DNA of 64,000 bases, taken from contig SCSX01000033.1 of assembly GCA_004297825.1 (NCBI GenBank), positions 1 to 64,000 of the forward strand. Direction: 5' to 3'. Source of the stretch: Spirochaetota bacterium. Its GTDB lineage: Bacteria > Spirochaetota > UBA4802 > UBA5368. A program made the position numbers and the translations under genes. Under the pieces are notes generated by a model. That model did no database searches. It was not told the origin of the DNA and was given only the letters and a program-made list of their open reading frames with translations. Positions 17,020-29,315 of this stretch are shown here, in pieces; positions within the stretch are counted from its first letter, which is position 1; each line of letters starts with the position of its first letter.

Positions 17020-18591
17020 TCAAGAAGCATCGGGTCCGGAAAGCATCTCCTGCAGGCTGTCCACGTTCCTTGAAAGATTGCCCGAAAGCCCCTGGAGCAT
17101 TTGAGCCATGTCCTGGAGCTTCGTGTAGAATTCCTCGATCGCGCTGATCATCTGCTGCGAATGCTCCATCTCGGTGGCGTTCTTGGACGCGAGCTCGTTC
17201 ACGGACTGGCCGAACCGGATGGACCCTTCTATGTGCCCGATCACCTTCTCCACCTCGCGTCCCTGCTCGGTGAAGATGCCCTCGAGCGTCCCCAGGAAAC
17301 CGCGGTTCCCATCCAGGAATCCGATGATGTCGCGCAACGCCTGCGAGGTGCGGTCGATCTGTTCCGATGCGCTGGATATCCCCTCCACGGACTTGTGCAC
17401 GATCCCGCTGATCTCCTTCGCCGACACCATGCTTCGCTCCGCAAGCTTCGATATCTCGTCGGCCACGACGGCGAACCCGCGCCCGTGCTCCCCCGCCCGC
17501 GCCGACTCTATGGACGCGTTGAGCGAAAGCAGGTTCGTCTGATCGGCGATATCGTTTATCGTCTGTGAAATCTCCTCGATCTTCGCCGACTCGTCCTTGA
17601 GGCTCTCGATAACCTGGCGCGAGCTCCGCAGCATGAGCTCGCACTCGTCGGAGATGCGCTGCACGGTGTGCGCGTCCTCGCCCGCCTTCTTTCCCGTCGC
17701 CGCGGTGCGCCCCAGGTCCGCCTGGAGCCCGCCCACGAGCCTCATGCCTTCCTCGCTCGCGTGCGTCTGCACCCCGGCCTGTTCGGTGAGAAGCCCGAAC
17801 CAGCCTATGAGCTTTTCCCCCGACGCGCGGCTCTTCGCGATGATCGCGGACTGCTCGGCGACGGTGCCGGTGATATCGCGCGTGAACTCGTTCAGCGTAT
17901 CGGTGGCGACCAGCACGTGGCTAATGACGTTGCGCGCCTCTGCGATGATCGTTTCGATGCGCGCCTTGTCGGTCTCGAGCTTCCTCCTCTGCTCGTCGAT
18001 CTTGCGTGACTGCTCCCAGCTGCGGAAGCGGATGCGGTCCAGGAAATAAATGAACACGGCCGCGAAGAACGTGGTCGCCGCGAGGTCGTTCAGCTTGTAC
18101 TGGTCGCGCACGGTGACGAACTCCATGCCGCGCGCGAGCCCCACGGCGAAGAACCCCGCGAGCGACGACCCCAGCAGGGCCCAGAGTATCGACTTCGTGA
18201 GCGGCGCGATCACCGGGATCACGAGAACGAAGAGGTAGCCGCCCATGTACACCGGGTCCGCCTTGGAGGCGCCGGTGAGCACTCCCGTCGCGATCTCGAG
18301 GTAGGCGCCCAGGATCGCGAGCAGGTACATGGAGCGCTTCCTGAGGGCGGGGATAAACTGGAGAATAAAGACCAGGAGCGCGGTCGCCGATAATCCGTAG
18401 CGCAGCATCACGATGAGCGGCTCGTCCGGGTACAACTGCCGGTCCACGCTCACGTAGCCCAGCCACGCGAACACGCAGATCACCGACGCCGGGAGGAGAA
18501 TTCTCCCTGCCTGGTAGTGAAGCTCTTCCCCAAAGGTCTCCGCGTGCGAGGTGCGCGGCGGAAACACGATGTTTTTCAGTTTCTGGAACAT
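17020..18591 (-). CDS. Methyl-accepting chemotaxis protein with a six-helix membrane sensor
   Basis: A 523-residue receptor. The N-terminal half carries about six membrane helices (for example [37 protein letters not shown]) and no periplasmic ligand domain. The cytoplasmic signalling hairpin is intact: [20 protein letters not shown], then [19 protein letters not shown]. There is no HAMP domain; a coiled coil ([20 protein letters not shown]) links the membrane part to the hairpin. Such receptors usually sense membrane-soluble cues or energy state. The gene starts 39 bases after the CheB-CheR fusion and is probably on the same transcript. Ribosome site AAGGA. Confidence 0.9.
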   Translation of the reverse strand: MFQKLKNIVFPPRTSHAETFGEELHYQAGRILLPASVICVFAWLGYVSVDRQLYPDEPLIVMLRYGLSATALLVFILQFIPALRKRSMYLLAILGAYLEIATGVLTGASKADPVYMGGYLFVLVIPVIAPLTKSILWALLGSSLAGFFAVGLARGMEFVTVRDQYKLNDLAATTFFAAVFIYFLDRIRFRSWEQSRKIDEQRRKLETDKARIETIIAEARNVISHVLVATDTLNEFTRDITGTVAEQSAIIAKSRASGEKLIGWFGLLTEQAGVQTHASEEGMRLVGGLQADLGRTAATGKKAGEDAHTVQRISDECELMLRSSRQVIESLKDESAKIEEISQTINDIADQTNLLSLNASIESARAGEHGRGFAVVADEISKLAERSMVSAKEISGIVHKSVEGISSASEQIDRTSQALRDIIGFLDGNRGFLGTLEGIFTEQGREVEKVIGHIEGSIRFGQSVNELASKNATEMEHSQQMISAIEEFYTKLQDMAQMLQGLSGNLSRNVDSLQEMLSGPDAS

Positions 18592-18630
18592 ATTCCTTCC
18601 CGGTAAATTTATGTAGTGCGGGACGCGTCC

Positions 18631-21909
<3,279 letters not shown>

Positions 21910-22291
21910 TGTGTCGCCCCTTGTACGATCCGGTAATAGATTTCAACGAAAGGCCGCATGCGGGGGGCCGATGCGCGTATCGGCGTCCAGGGGTTCCCGG
22001 ACGGCCCTGCGCTTCTCCTTCCGCGCGTTACGGATGCGCATTCACGCGTACGCGGCGGGCGGTACCGGCCGGACGCGCCCTTCCGCTTACGGTAGTATCG
22101 GACCCAAGCCCTGTATGAAATCATGCGGCACGGCGGGCGTCAATTCGAATTTAACTGGTGCTGAAAATGAATGCGGTAACCCCGCGTGCCGCGGAGAAAG
22201 GCGCGCTTAACCGCGTTCGGGATGATCTCGTCGATCGGCATGTCCGCTGTGCTTCCGATAGAGTACGCGCTTTGCGTGCCCCGGCCGAATT
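21910..22291. other. Intergenic region without a visible gene
   Basis: About 380 bases between the PAS-kinase stop and the CheB-CheR start. I find no ribosome-site-supported frame, hairpin terminator or tRNA on either strand. The only marker is GGGGCGAC, the ribosome site of the fusion gene. Confidence 0.5.
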
Positions 22292-23479
22292 TCAGCCCGC
22301 GGGAAACACGATTGCATACCTGGTGCCATTCCCGGTTTCCATGCTCAATTCCCCGCGCAATTGCTTGACGAAGGCGTTGACCATCCTGAGCCCAATGCCC
22401 GACTGCACGGCTGCCCCCCCGGGCATTCCCGCCCCGTCGTCCGCCACTTGAAGCAGGATATTTCCTTCCCCGGCTCCCCTGAGCGCGACCCGCACCTCGC
22501 CGCCCCCGCCCGCGGGATAGGCATACTTGAACGCGTTCATGACGAGCTCGTTTATAATCATGCCCGCGGTGAGCGCCTTCTTCGCCGGAAGGTCGAAGTC
22601 CTCGATCGCGCTCTCGATGTGCACCAGGCAATTGTTCCCCGGGCACGATTTCACCATCTCCTCGATGAGCGGAACGAGGTAATGCCGGGCATTCACCGAG
22701 CCGTAGCTCCCGCTGCGGGCCAGGGTATCGTACAGGATCATCATCGACTGGAGCCGGTTGGTCAGCTCGCCCAGCACGTCCTGCGCCTCTTTCTGCACCA
22801 TCTTCTCGCGGTGGAGGGTGAGAAGGCTCAGGATCGTGATCAGGTTGTTCTTCACGCGGTGGTGAATCTCCTGCATGAGCAGGTCCTTTTCCCTGAGAAG
22901 CTCGCGGATCTGCTGCTCCGTGCGCCTGCGCCCGGTGATATCGGTGATCGCGATGCGCGCCTGGAGCAGCCCGCCCTCCTGGTCGCGGATCGCGATGGCC
23001 TCGAACCACGCGTAAAATTGCGACCCCTCCCCCGAAAGCATCCTGAGCTCCCAGCTCTCCCTGTTTGCGCCTTTCGCGAGCTTGTTGAGGTGGGAAAAGT
23101 AAATGTCCCTGTCGCCGGGATCGATAAGCTTGCTGAAGGGACGCCCTATGAGGAACTGCCGGTCGCTCCCGGCCATCCCGGCCCCGGTCAGGTTCGCCTC
23201 CAGGACGAGGCCGTCGCCGCTCACCGTGAAATAGCCTATGGGAGCGAGGTCGAAGAGGTCGCGGTACCGGTCGCGCGCATCCTCCAGGTCGCCCCGGGTC
23301 TGCTTGAGCTCATCGTTCTGGCTCTCGAGCTCTATCTGGTGGGTCTGGAGGTCGGCGACCAGGCGTTTGTTTTCATTATCCCTCGCCATCTCGTCGGGGG
23401 TGTTTTTCTTTGGTGCGGATTTTTTAACCGGTGCCGCGGCTATCGTGACTGCGCCAGCGTTCGCTTTTCTCTTTGTCAT
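22292..23479 (-). CDS. Soluble PAS sensor histidine kinase, HisKA_2 type
   Basis: A cytoplasmic kinase of 395 residues. It has a basic N terminus, a coiled coil (LVADLQTHQIELESQNDELK), a PAS domain at roughly residues 75-210 (RYRDLFDLAPIGYFTVSGDG), and the HisKA_2 dimerisation motif with the phosphoacceptor histidine in LMQEIHHRVKNNLITILSLL. The ATPase domain shows MIINELVMNAFKYAYP, VADDGAGMP and GIGLRMVNAFVKQL. The start at 23479 (TKRKANAG) was preferred over an upstream frame because of the GGAGGGGAATCAA ribosome site. No response regulator is adjacent. A TAGA repeat sits just upstream of its promoter. Confidence 0.88.
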   Translation of the reverse strand: MTKRKANAGAVTIAAAPVKKSAPKKNTPDEMARDNENKRLVADLQTHQIELESQNDELKQTRGDLEDARDRYRDLFDLAPIGYFTVSGDGLVLEANLTGAGMAGSDRQFLIGRPFSKLIDPGDRDIYFSHLNKLAKGANRESWELRMLSGEGSQFYAWFEAIAIRDQEGGLLQARIAITDITGRRRTEQQIRELLREKDLLMQEIHHRVKNNLITILSLLTLHREKMVQKEAQDVLGELTNRLQSMMILYDTLARSGSYGSVNARHYLVPLIEEMVKSCPGNNCLVHIESAIEDFDLPAKKALTAGMIINELVMNAFKYAYPAGGGGEVRVALRGAGEGNILLQVADDGAGMPGGAAVQSGIGLRMVNAFVKQLRGELSMETGNGTRYAIVFPAG

Positions 23480-23569
23480 TTGATTCCCCTCCACCTGCGC
23501 ACCCCTGGGTGAAGGTTGCACTATTCTCCATCGAAAAGTCATCCATGACGAATCGGCGCAGGTATTTAA

Positions 23570-23597
23570 TTTATATATAAAATACGATATAAATCAA
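23570..23597 (-). promoter_or_regulatory. Candidate promoter of the PAS kinase
   Basis: On the minus strand TTGATT (23597-23592) and TATAAA (23575-23570) are 16 bases apart. The start codon lies about 90 bases downstream. A (TAGA)7 tract begins 10 bases upstream of the -35 box. Confidence 0.55.
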
Positions 23598-23606
23598 GTT
23601 AATAAA

Positions 23607-23634
23607 TAGATAGATAGATAGATAGATAGATAGA
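23607..23634. repeat. Tetranucleotide microsatellite (TAGA)7
   Basis: Seven perfect TAGA units followed by six T. It occupies the position of an UP element relative to the promoter at 23570-23597. Between it and 23862 there are only short GC-rich hairpins (for example AAGGGGCTTCGCCCCTT) and no gene. Confidence 0.95.
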
Positions 23635-23862
23635 TTTTTTGCGAAACTGCCGTCTCGCGCTTGCGGGGGCCCCTGCGGGGGTCTTTTAAGGGGCTTCGCC
23701 CCTTATACCCCGTAAAGAAAGAATTATGCAACAAGTTGGCGCGATTCGACCCATTCCGGGTGCGACAACTCACGGGCGCCGGTTTATAGCCGGAAAAACC
23801 GTTCATATTTCTCATTCCTCGTTCGTATTCACTTTGGACGCCTTTGTCCCGGAGGATACGGA

Positions 23863-24342
23863 ATGCTTCGCACTTCTATAAACATGAGCCACATCGTCTA
23901 CGTGAATATCGCACTTGCCGCGGCAAAGCTTGGAACAACCCGCCAGGCGGTCGTCATCATGCTCCTGAAACGCGTTCTGCGCGATATAGATCGGTTTCAG
24001 GGAGGGTTTACTCTGGTGAGGTATCAGCCCCGTGATCCCTGGAAGCGCTGGCATTGTTTTCCGATTCGCTTCAGGAAGAACGAGAATGAGTTTGCTTCGG
24101 ATTTTCGTAAGTTGAGCCGGTTCTCGGTCGCGCATCTGGTAGCCATTGCGACGAAGCGCTACCTGCACGAGTTGCTGTGCGATTCAGCCGGAAGGCATAA
24201 TTATGTTCGGTTCCCCCAGTATGCCATCGGCCAAAGGAGCGCAGGGGGCATTTTGTGCTGGGAATTCTACTGGGGAGACACCGAAAACCACCCTACAAGA
24301 GCCTCACCCACGAAAATACTCCGCCGCACCTCCTCACATTAA
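23863..24342 (+). CDS. Hypothetical protein
   Basis: A 159-residue basic protein that I do not recognise. A helical N-terminal part (NIALAAAKLGTTRQAVVIML) reads like a helix-turn-helix or ribbon-type DNA-binding region. It is followed by FSVAHLVAIATKRYLHELL and an aromatic stretch GGILCWEFYWGD near residue 135. The ribosome site GGAGG, 8 bases before the ATG, supports a real gene. It stands alone and faces the CheX gene. DUF1564-like proteins of Leptospira come to mind, but the match is only impressionistic. Confidence 0.5.
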   Translation: MLRTSINMSHIVYVNIALAAAKLGTTRQAVVIMLLKRVLRDIDRFQGGFTLVRYQPRDPWKRWHCFPIRFRKNENEFASDFRKLSRFSVAHLVAIATKRYLHELLCDSAGRHNYVRFPQYAIGQRSAGGILCWEFYWGDTENHPTRASPTKILRRTSSH

Positions 24343-24408
24343 GCATCTTTCGTCCACACGCACGCCAAACCATGGGCGAGGTATGCCCATTTATGCCCTG
24401 CTTCCCAC

Positions 24409-24879
24409 TCAGGCGATAAGGTCCTTCATGCTCACGAAGACGTAAAAATCACCCAGGTCACTTCCAAACGGAATGCATATTACCGGCACGCCCGATATCC
24501 ACGCGAGCTGGTGGTTCACGCCCTTCACGATGGAAGGGAGCGAGATGACGATCTTGACGTCCTCCATCTCCCTTTTCGAGTTACCCGCGATGATGTTGAC
24601 GAGCTCTCCCACGGAATCGATAACCAGCTCGTCGAAAATCTTGGTCTCGCGCTCCGTGATCTTCGAGACGGTTTTAAGCGCCACGAGCTTGGGAAAGCTT
24701 ATGATCACGAAGCCCACCACCTCGCCCGCGAGTCCTATGATGCCGGAAATGTCGTAATTGAGCTTGTTCGTCGAAGGCGAATAGATGAAGGGCTTCCCCG
24801 GCTGGACCGTGATGCCCACGAACTGGCGAAATACGTCCTGCGTCGTCTTTATGAAGGGATTGACGAATTTGACGTTCAT
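24409..24879 (-). CDS. cheX: Chemotaxis phosphatase CheX
   Basis: A 156-residue CheX/CheC-family phosphatase that removes phosphate from CheY. The E-x-x-N active-site motif is in DSVGELVNIIAGNSK near residue 90, and the fold's start is NPFIKTTQDVFRQFVG. CheX works as a dimer in spirochaetes and Thermotoga. It begins 4 bases after the cheY stop, so the two are co-transcribed and presumably act on each other's state. Ends with the charged tail of the family. Ribosome site GGGGTGA precedes the ATG. Confidence 0.88.
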   Translation of the reverse strand: MNVKFVNPFIKTTQDVFRQFVGITVQPGKPFIYSPSTNKLNYDISGIIGLAGEVVGFVIISFPKLVALKTVSKITERETKIFDELVIDSVGELVNIIAGNSKREMEDVKIVISLPSIVKGVNHQLAWISGVPVICIPFGSDLGDFYVFVSMKDLIA

Positions 24880-24883
24880 GGCA

Positions 24884-25267
24884 TCACCCCTGTCCGTTCT
24901 GGTTTAGGTATTTGTCGATCTTCTTGAGCAAGGTGGGGCCCGTGATGGGCTTCGTGATATAGTCCGTCACGCCGGCCTTGATCGCCTCCATCACGTTGTA
25001 CTTCGCGGCCTCCGCGGTCACCATGAGGATGGGGAGGTTCTTGTATTTGTCCCTCTCGCGCAAAAGCTTCACGAGCTCCAGGCCGTTCAGCTCGGGCATG
25101 TTCCAGTCCACGAAGAGGACGTCAATCGTCTGGTCCTCCATGATCAGGAAGGCCTCCTGGCCGTTGGGGGCCTCAAGTATCTCCCCGCCCTTGATCCGCT
25201 TCTCGTGGATCACGTTCTTGAGGATGTTGCGCATTATCTGCGAATCGTCGACGACCAGGATCTTCAT
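24884..25267 (-). CDS. cheY: Single-domain response regulator CheY
   Basis: A 127-residue receiver domain. The acidic pocket is ILVVDDSQIM, the phosphoacceptor aspartate lies in VLFVDWNMPELNG, the switch threonine in ILMVTAEA and the lysine in DYITKPITG. The ATG at 25267 has AGGAG 8 bases upstream; the frame also opens further upstream, but that part is not receiver-like. It lies between a CheA-like kinase and CheX, and so is the likely output of that kinase. Confidence 0.9.
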   Translation of the reverse strand: MKILVVDDSQIMRNILKNVIHEKRIKGGEILEAPNGQEAFLIMEDQTIDVLFVDWNMPELNGLELVKLLRERDKYKNLPILMVTAEAAKYNVMEAIKAGVTDYITKPITGPTLLKKIDKYLNQNGQG

Positions 25268-25425
25268 CTGCAGGCTCCTGCAACTCGTATTTCCCCGCGG
25301 CTGATCGCCGCCCCTCCCCGCCGCCCGAATGAGCGCCGGGATGCTCGCCATGCCTTTCCGCTTTTTAATATTTTGGCCTGGGGGCCGATACCCTTACGTG
25401 ACGTTCCCGCGCGCCGTTCCCCCGC

Positions 25426-27255
25426 TCATTGCGGGAAGCTCATCTTGATGGAGACCCCCAGGTCGGGACGGTTCCTCACCCGCAGCACGCCCTCGAGCGA
25501 ATGCACCACGATGTCCTTTACCGCCGACATGCCGATCCCCACCCCCGCGACCATGTTCGATTCGCCCGCCGTGCTGAAGCCCTTCCTGAACACGAGCCCC
25601 ACGGTTTCGTTCTCCGAAAGCTCGTCCGGGTTCCTCCCGTCAAGGAGCCCCCGTTCCGCGGCCTTGCTCCTTATCTTTCCAAGGTCGAACCCCGCGCCGT
25701 CGTCCGAATAGAGCACCGTGTAGCTGCCGTTTTCCTGGTATACGTGGACGTTCACGCGTCCGGCCTCCTCCTTGTTTTTCTGCTTCCTCGCTCCCGGGGT
25801 CTCAATGCCATGGGCGATTGAGTTGCGTACCAGGTGGACCAGCACCTCTTTCAGGAAGCGGTACTTGACCTCCGGGAGCCCGTCGATATCGTATATGAAA
25901 TTGAGGACGGCCTTCTTGTCGAACTGGACGAGGGACTTTTCGTTCACGAGCTGGAGCTCCCGCTTGAGCGTGCCCAGGCTTGTCCAGTTGAGCTGCTCCA
26001 TGCTCTTCTGGAACTGTAACAGGTCCTCGATCTTTAAATTGTTTTCCCGGTGGCGCGCGACCAGGTCCTGGATGGCACGCTTGAATTCGCCGTAGCGGTG
26101 CGCGTCCATGGTGACCAGGTCCTTTCCCAGCCTTTGCGTACCCTCCCCGATCGAAAAGAGGCGCCGCGCGATCATGTTGACGCGGTCGATCTTCCCGTAG
26201 AGCCCCTCGTAGTACTCGATGATGTTCAGGTTCTGTTCGAGCGTTACCGTGCCGTCGGCGATTCCCTTGATATAGGTCTCGAATTCCTTCGCCGCCGCCG
26301 CGATCTCGTCGAATCCCAGGGAGAAGGCCTCTCCCTTGACCAGGTGGGTCATTCCCAGGATTTTGTAGAGGATGTCCCGGTTTTCCGCGTCCTGGACGAT
26401 AAACTGGTACAGCTCCTGTATCTTCCCGATCACGTCGTTGGTCCCGTTAATGAAATCCACCACCAGGTCGCGGTCGTTCCTGAAAATCTGGGTCATGATT
26501 CCCAGCTCGTCCTGGAAGGCACGCTCGCGCACCTGCAACTCCTGCTCGGTGCGCTCTTCGAGCGTGACGTCGTCGAAGATGAACATTACGTTTTCGACCC
26601 CGCCCGAGACGTTCTTGATCCGCACGATGCGCGACTTGATCACCTTCTCGCGCTCCTCGCCCTGGAGGTGGTACATGTAGGTGAACTTGCTCACGGGATT
26701 CACGTCGTTCAGCATGGAATCCGCCGTGGTGCCTCCCTCGAAGCAGAGGTCCACAAATTCGTGGACCTCCTTCTTCAAGGCCCCCCACAGGTGCGTGAAG
26801 ATGGTGTCGAACGCCGATTTTCCCGCGTAGTCCCTGGGCCCGAATATCTCCGTGAAGCGCTTGTTGTATCCCACCTCGATGTTATAGGCGCGGTCCACCA
26901 CGCAGATTGCCTCCTGGATATTGTTCGTGATGTCCACCAGGTGGTCCAGGTAGACCGAAAGCTCCTTCATGAGCTTGTGGACCTCTTCCTGCTGCTCGGT
27001 ATTCTCGAGCTGTTCCTTTACGTGCGCGTGCTCCGCCGCGAGCGCGGCCGCGTCCCGCCTCACGCGCCCGTGCAGGGCGCCCGCGAGGCCCGCGAGCAGG
27101 GGGACCGGGAGCGCGATCCACAGCTCCACGCCCGGAAACCACGCGCCCCCCGCACCGCCCGCCAGGGCGCGCAGGAATCCCGCCACGAGCGCGGCCAAAG
27201 GGAAGAGCATCCCCGCCCCCGCACCGGCAAGCGCCCATCGGATCACTTCATTCAT
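25426..27255 (-). CDS. Membrane CheA-like histidine kinase with PAS and internal Hpt but no CheW domain
   Basis: A 609-residue kinase. Two membrane helices at residues 5-62 are followed by a coiled coil and a PAS domain at about 105-235 (NIQEAICVVDRAYNIEVGYN). Near residue 304 there is an Hpt-type phosphotransfer helix, ILGMTHLVKGEAFSLGFDEI, matching the H-x-x-K-G core of CheA. The ATPase domain follows with a CheA-type N box (LVHLVRNSIAHGIETPG), SDDGAGFD and GVGIGMSAVKDIV. The protein ends with the ATPase fold, so the CheW-binding domain of true CheA is missing. It heads the transcript that continues with CheY and CheX. Confidence 0.85.
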   Translation of the reverse strand: MNEVIRWALAGAGAGMLFPLAALVAGFLRALAGGAGGAWFPGVELWIALPVPLLAGLAGALHGRVRRDAAALAAEHAHVKEQLENTEQQEEVHKLMKELSVYLDHLVDITNNIQEAICVVDRAYNIEVGYNKRFTEIFGPRDYAGKSAFDTIFTHLWGALKKEVHEFVDLCFEGGTTADSMLNDVNPVSKFTYMYHLQGEEREKVIKSRIVRIKNVSGGVENVMFIFDDVTLEERTEQELQVRERAFQDELGIMTQIFRNDRDLVVDFINGTNDVIGKIQELYQFIVQDAENRDILYKILGMTHLVKGEAFSLGFDEIAAAAKEFETYIKGIADGTVTLEQNLNIIEYYEGLYGKIDRVNMIARRLFSIGEGTQRLGKDLVTMDAHRYGEFKRAIQDLVARHRENNLKIEDLLQFQKSMEQLNWTSLGTLKRELQLVNEKSLVQFDKKAVLNFIYDIDGLPEVKYRFLKEVLVHLVRNSIAHGIETPGARKQKNKEEAGRVNVHVYQENGSYTVLYSDDGAGFDLGKIRSKAAERGLLDGRNPDELSENETVGLVFRKGFSTAGESNMVAGVGIGMSAVKDIVVHSLEGVLRVRNRPDLGVSIKMSFPQ

Positions 27256-27300
27256 TTTTCCTTCCCCGCCCCGGCGTCCCGTATGCGGCCCGGGCGCCTC

Positions 27301-27858
27301 CTATTCCCATGTCGCCACGAACTCGGTGCAGGGATCGCCCACGGTAAGCGACCGGGCGATCTCCACCTTCACGTTTTTCTGCCCCGATATCTCCACCGCG
27401 CGCTCCATCCATCCCCCGATGCGCCGCTCCACGATCGTGTGCATCTCGGGGAACAGGGTGATCTGCATGCTCACCCTGTTTTTTTCGCTCTCCGCCACGC
27501 GCAGCGCGCTCGGCTTGTAGTAGGTCGCGAAGATGAGGCTCGCGCGGTTGATGAGCGAATCCACGGAACCCAGCTTCACGAACAGCCGGTATATCCCGTG
27601 CAGCGCGAAATCGGCGGAAAACCTTCCCCCCTCCCAGGCGCCCTTGAGGTCCCCCCCGAAAAAGAGCTCGCATATCTTTTCCGTGGGCTCGATCATCATC
27701 TCCCTGAGCGGGTACCACGAATCGAGGCGTATCGCCGCCGCGTGCAGCTCCCGCGACGCGACGGGAAGCGCGTCCAGCCAGCGGTCGAGCCCTTCCCTTC
27801 CGAACTCGTTCATGACGAATTCCCGGATGGATCCAAGCGCCGAGCCCTTTACATCCAC
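27301..27858 (-). CDS. TIGR02265/DUF2378-like protein
   Basis: A 185-residue protein. The pattern resembles the TIGR02265 group and its heme-NO-binding-like relatives: a start KGSALGSIREFVMNEFGREG, a central YRLFVKLGSVDSLINRASLI and a closing strand after RSLTVGDPCTEFVATW. No heme-ligating histidine can be assigned. Function unknown; a small-molecule or signalling sensor is likely. The GTG at 27858 has GGAGGT 6 bases upstream and was chosen over the ATG at 27894. The gene precedes the CheA-like kinase by 45 bases and is probably its operon partner. Confidence 0.6.
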   Translation of the reverse strand: MDVKGSALGSIREFVMNEFGREGLDRWLDALPVASRELHAAAIRLDSWYPLREMMIEPTEKICELFFGGDLKGAWEGGRFSADFALHGIYRLFVKLGSVDSLINRASLIFATYYKPSALRVAESEKNRVSMQITLFPEMHTIVERRIGGWMERAVEISGQKNVKVEIARSLTVGDPCTEFVATWE

Positions 27859-27980
27859 GGTCACACCTCCACATCTGTGACGGTATTCTCGCACGTCTAT
27901 TGGAAAGGACGTTTTTGAAAAGCGCGGATTATACCTTTTTGTATAAAGTACTATAATAGATTCGGATCAGCAAATTTTTT

Positions 27981-28206
27981 TCCCTTCGACTTCGCTCAGG
28001 GGGCGCGACTCCGCTCAGGGGGCGATGCGTCCCCTCCGCCACCGCTCGTTGCAGGCTTCTACGCCCGTTAAATTTCCATTGCCGTCGTCCAGGCCCCGGC
28101 TCTCCTATTCTAACACGCCTTGCCGTAGTTTGGTCAGCCGGCCAGGTTGTGAGTAATAATAAGCCGCTCGTTGAGCGGAGCCGAAACGAGCGGCAACGAT
28201 GAAATT
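27981..28206. repeat. Dispersed repeat, family 3, copy a
   Basis: The left part carries CTTCGACTTCGCTCAGGGGG twice in variant form, then CCGCCACCGCTCGTTG. The right part is CGCTCGTTGAGCGGAGCCGA followed by AACGAGCGG. The same words occur at 44793-44928 and 46751-46874. It fills most of the intergenic region between two divergent signalling operons. Confidence 0.8.
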
Positions 28207-28337
28207 GTCGCCGAAATTTGACTTTTAGAATATATTTCATTAACCTGAATCTATATCGTGCCTTCCTCCCGTATTTGCGTTTACCGACGTGCTCGCCTCA
28301 GGGGAGGGGGAACATTGACACAGCGCCAGCACTCAGG

Positions 28338-28357
28338 ACCCCGCCGGGGTTTTTTTT
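28338..28357 (+). terminator. Short terminator or attenuator ahead of the partner-switching operon
   Basis: ACCCC-GCC-GGGGT stem-loop running into eight T, 79 bases before the first gene of the operon. It would stop transcripts entering from the repeat region, or act as an attenuator. Confidence 0.55.
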
Positions 28358-28435
28358 CAGGCCGGGGACGGGGCTGGTGACGTAATTATTTTCGGTGTGC
28401 CTGTAATTTCAGAACAGGAGCGTGCGGGTATACAT

Positions 28436-28921
28436 ATGGAACACACGATCAAGTTGAAGCTTAAGCCCGAATGGGACGAGATCGAACCGGCGAGGGAAAA
28501 GAGCTCGAGGTTTTTCGAAACACACGGGTTTTCGGAGGACCACGTCAACTCCCTGATAATGGTCATCAGCGAGCTCGCCGAGAACGCGGTCAAGTACGGC
28601 GAGTACCCGGGGGGCAAGGGGAGCGTAGGCCTGAGCATCGAGATCGACAACAAGACGGTGATCATCGAGGTGACCAACCCGGTCAAGACCGGCGATATGT
28701 CGTTCCTGAAGCACCTTGACGAAACAATCCAGTGGATCAGGGGGTTCCAGGACCCGTTCGAGGCCTATGCGATCCGCCTCAAGGAGGTCGCGACGAGGCC
28801 CCTGGCCGACCGGGAGAGCGGCCTGGGGCTGGTGAGGATATCGTACGAGGGACAGTCAATCCTGGATTTTTTCGTGAGCGACGACAACGTGCTGAGCGTC
28901 TCCGCGGTGTACAACTACTGA
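28436..28921 (+). CDS. Anti-sigma-type serine kinase/ATP-binding regulator (slr1658-like)
   Basis: A 161-residue single GHKL ATPase domain of the RsbW/SpoIIAB kind. The N box is SLIMVISELAENAVKYGEYP, followed by VIIEVTNPV and a late glycine box ESGLGLVRISYEG. Such proteins phosphorylate a STAS-domain antagonist and release or capture a target. The following gene encodes just such a STAS-like protein, in the order seen in the slr1658-slr1659 pair of cyanobacteria. The ATG at 28436 starts the recognisable domain; the upstream frame adds 13 unrelated residues. Confidence 0.8.
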   Translation: MEHTIKLKLKPEWDEIEPAREKSSRFFETHGFSEDHVNSLIMVISELAENAVKYGEYPGGKGSVGLSIEIDNKTVIIEVTNPVKTGDMSFLKHLDETIQWIRGFQDPFEAYAIRLKEVATRPLADRESGLGLVRISYEGQSILDFFVSDDNVLSVSAVYNY

Positions 28922-28940
28922 GTGCGGCAGGGGGAAAGAC

Positions 28941-29309
28941 ATGACGAAGGAAAACTACACAGAGAACATGCTCACCATCGAAGTGGAGGAGAGCGAAGAG
29001 GTCATCAACATCAAGCTCCTGGGCAAGAGCATCGACCGCACCCCGGGCGCCTTCATCACGCCCATATTGAACAGGGCGCTGGAGAAAAGCTCCGCCGATA
29101 AAAAAGAGCTCGTGCTCAACTTCCTGGACCTCAAGTTCATGAACTCGTCCACCGTGGCGCCGCTTGTGAAGATACTGGACCGCGCGAAGCGGGGGGACAA
29201 CCGGGTCACCATCCTGTACCACAAGAACCTGAACTGGCAGGAATTGAGCTTTTCGGCCCTCATCGTTTTCCAGACGAGGGACCAGAGAATTCAGATCAAA
29301 GGGATATGA
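28941..29309 (+). CDS. STAS-like regulator (slr1659-like)
   Basis: A 122-residue protein with the STAS-like pattern of the slr1659 group: strands at the start (LTIEVEESEEVINIKLLG), then LVLNFLDLKFMNSSTVAPLV. The serines of NSST occupy the place of the phosphorylated serine in anti-anti-sigma factors. A late WQELSFSAL is also typical of the group. Predicted to be phosphorylated by the upstream ATPase and dephosphorylated by the SpoIIE-type phosphatase two genes later. Ribosome site GGGGGAAAG. Confidence 0.78.
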   Translation: MTKENYTENMLTIEVEESEEVINIKLLGKSIDRTPGAFITPILNRALEKSSADKKELVLNFLDLKFMNSSTVAPLVKILDRAKRGDNRVTILYHKNLNWQELSFSALIVFQTRDQRIQIKGI

Positions 29310-29315
29310 ACGCGT

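Noticed and set aside
22140..23009. Second minus-strand frame overlapping the PAS kinase
   Set aside because: Out of frame with a clear HisKA_2 kinase and rich in arginine, glycine and histidine without motifs.
23607..23634. TAGA tract considered as the core of a larger tandem array
   Set aside because: It is a simple microsatellite; flanking sequence shows no longer repeating unit.
24368..24392. ATGGGC/GCCCAT hairpin between the hypothetical gene and cheX as a terminator
   Set aside because: The stem is only 6 bp with no T tract on either strand; too weak to call.
26050..27918. Plus-strand open frame of 622 codons under the CheA-like kinase
   Set aside because: Antisense shadow. The kinase motifs are unambiguous on the other strand, and the frame covers two genes.
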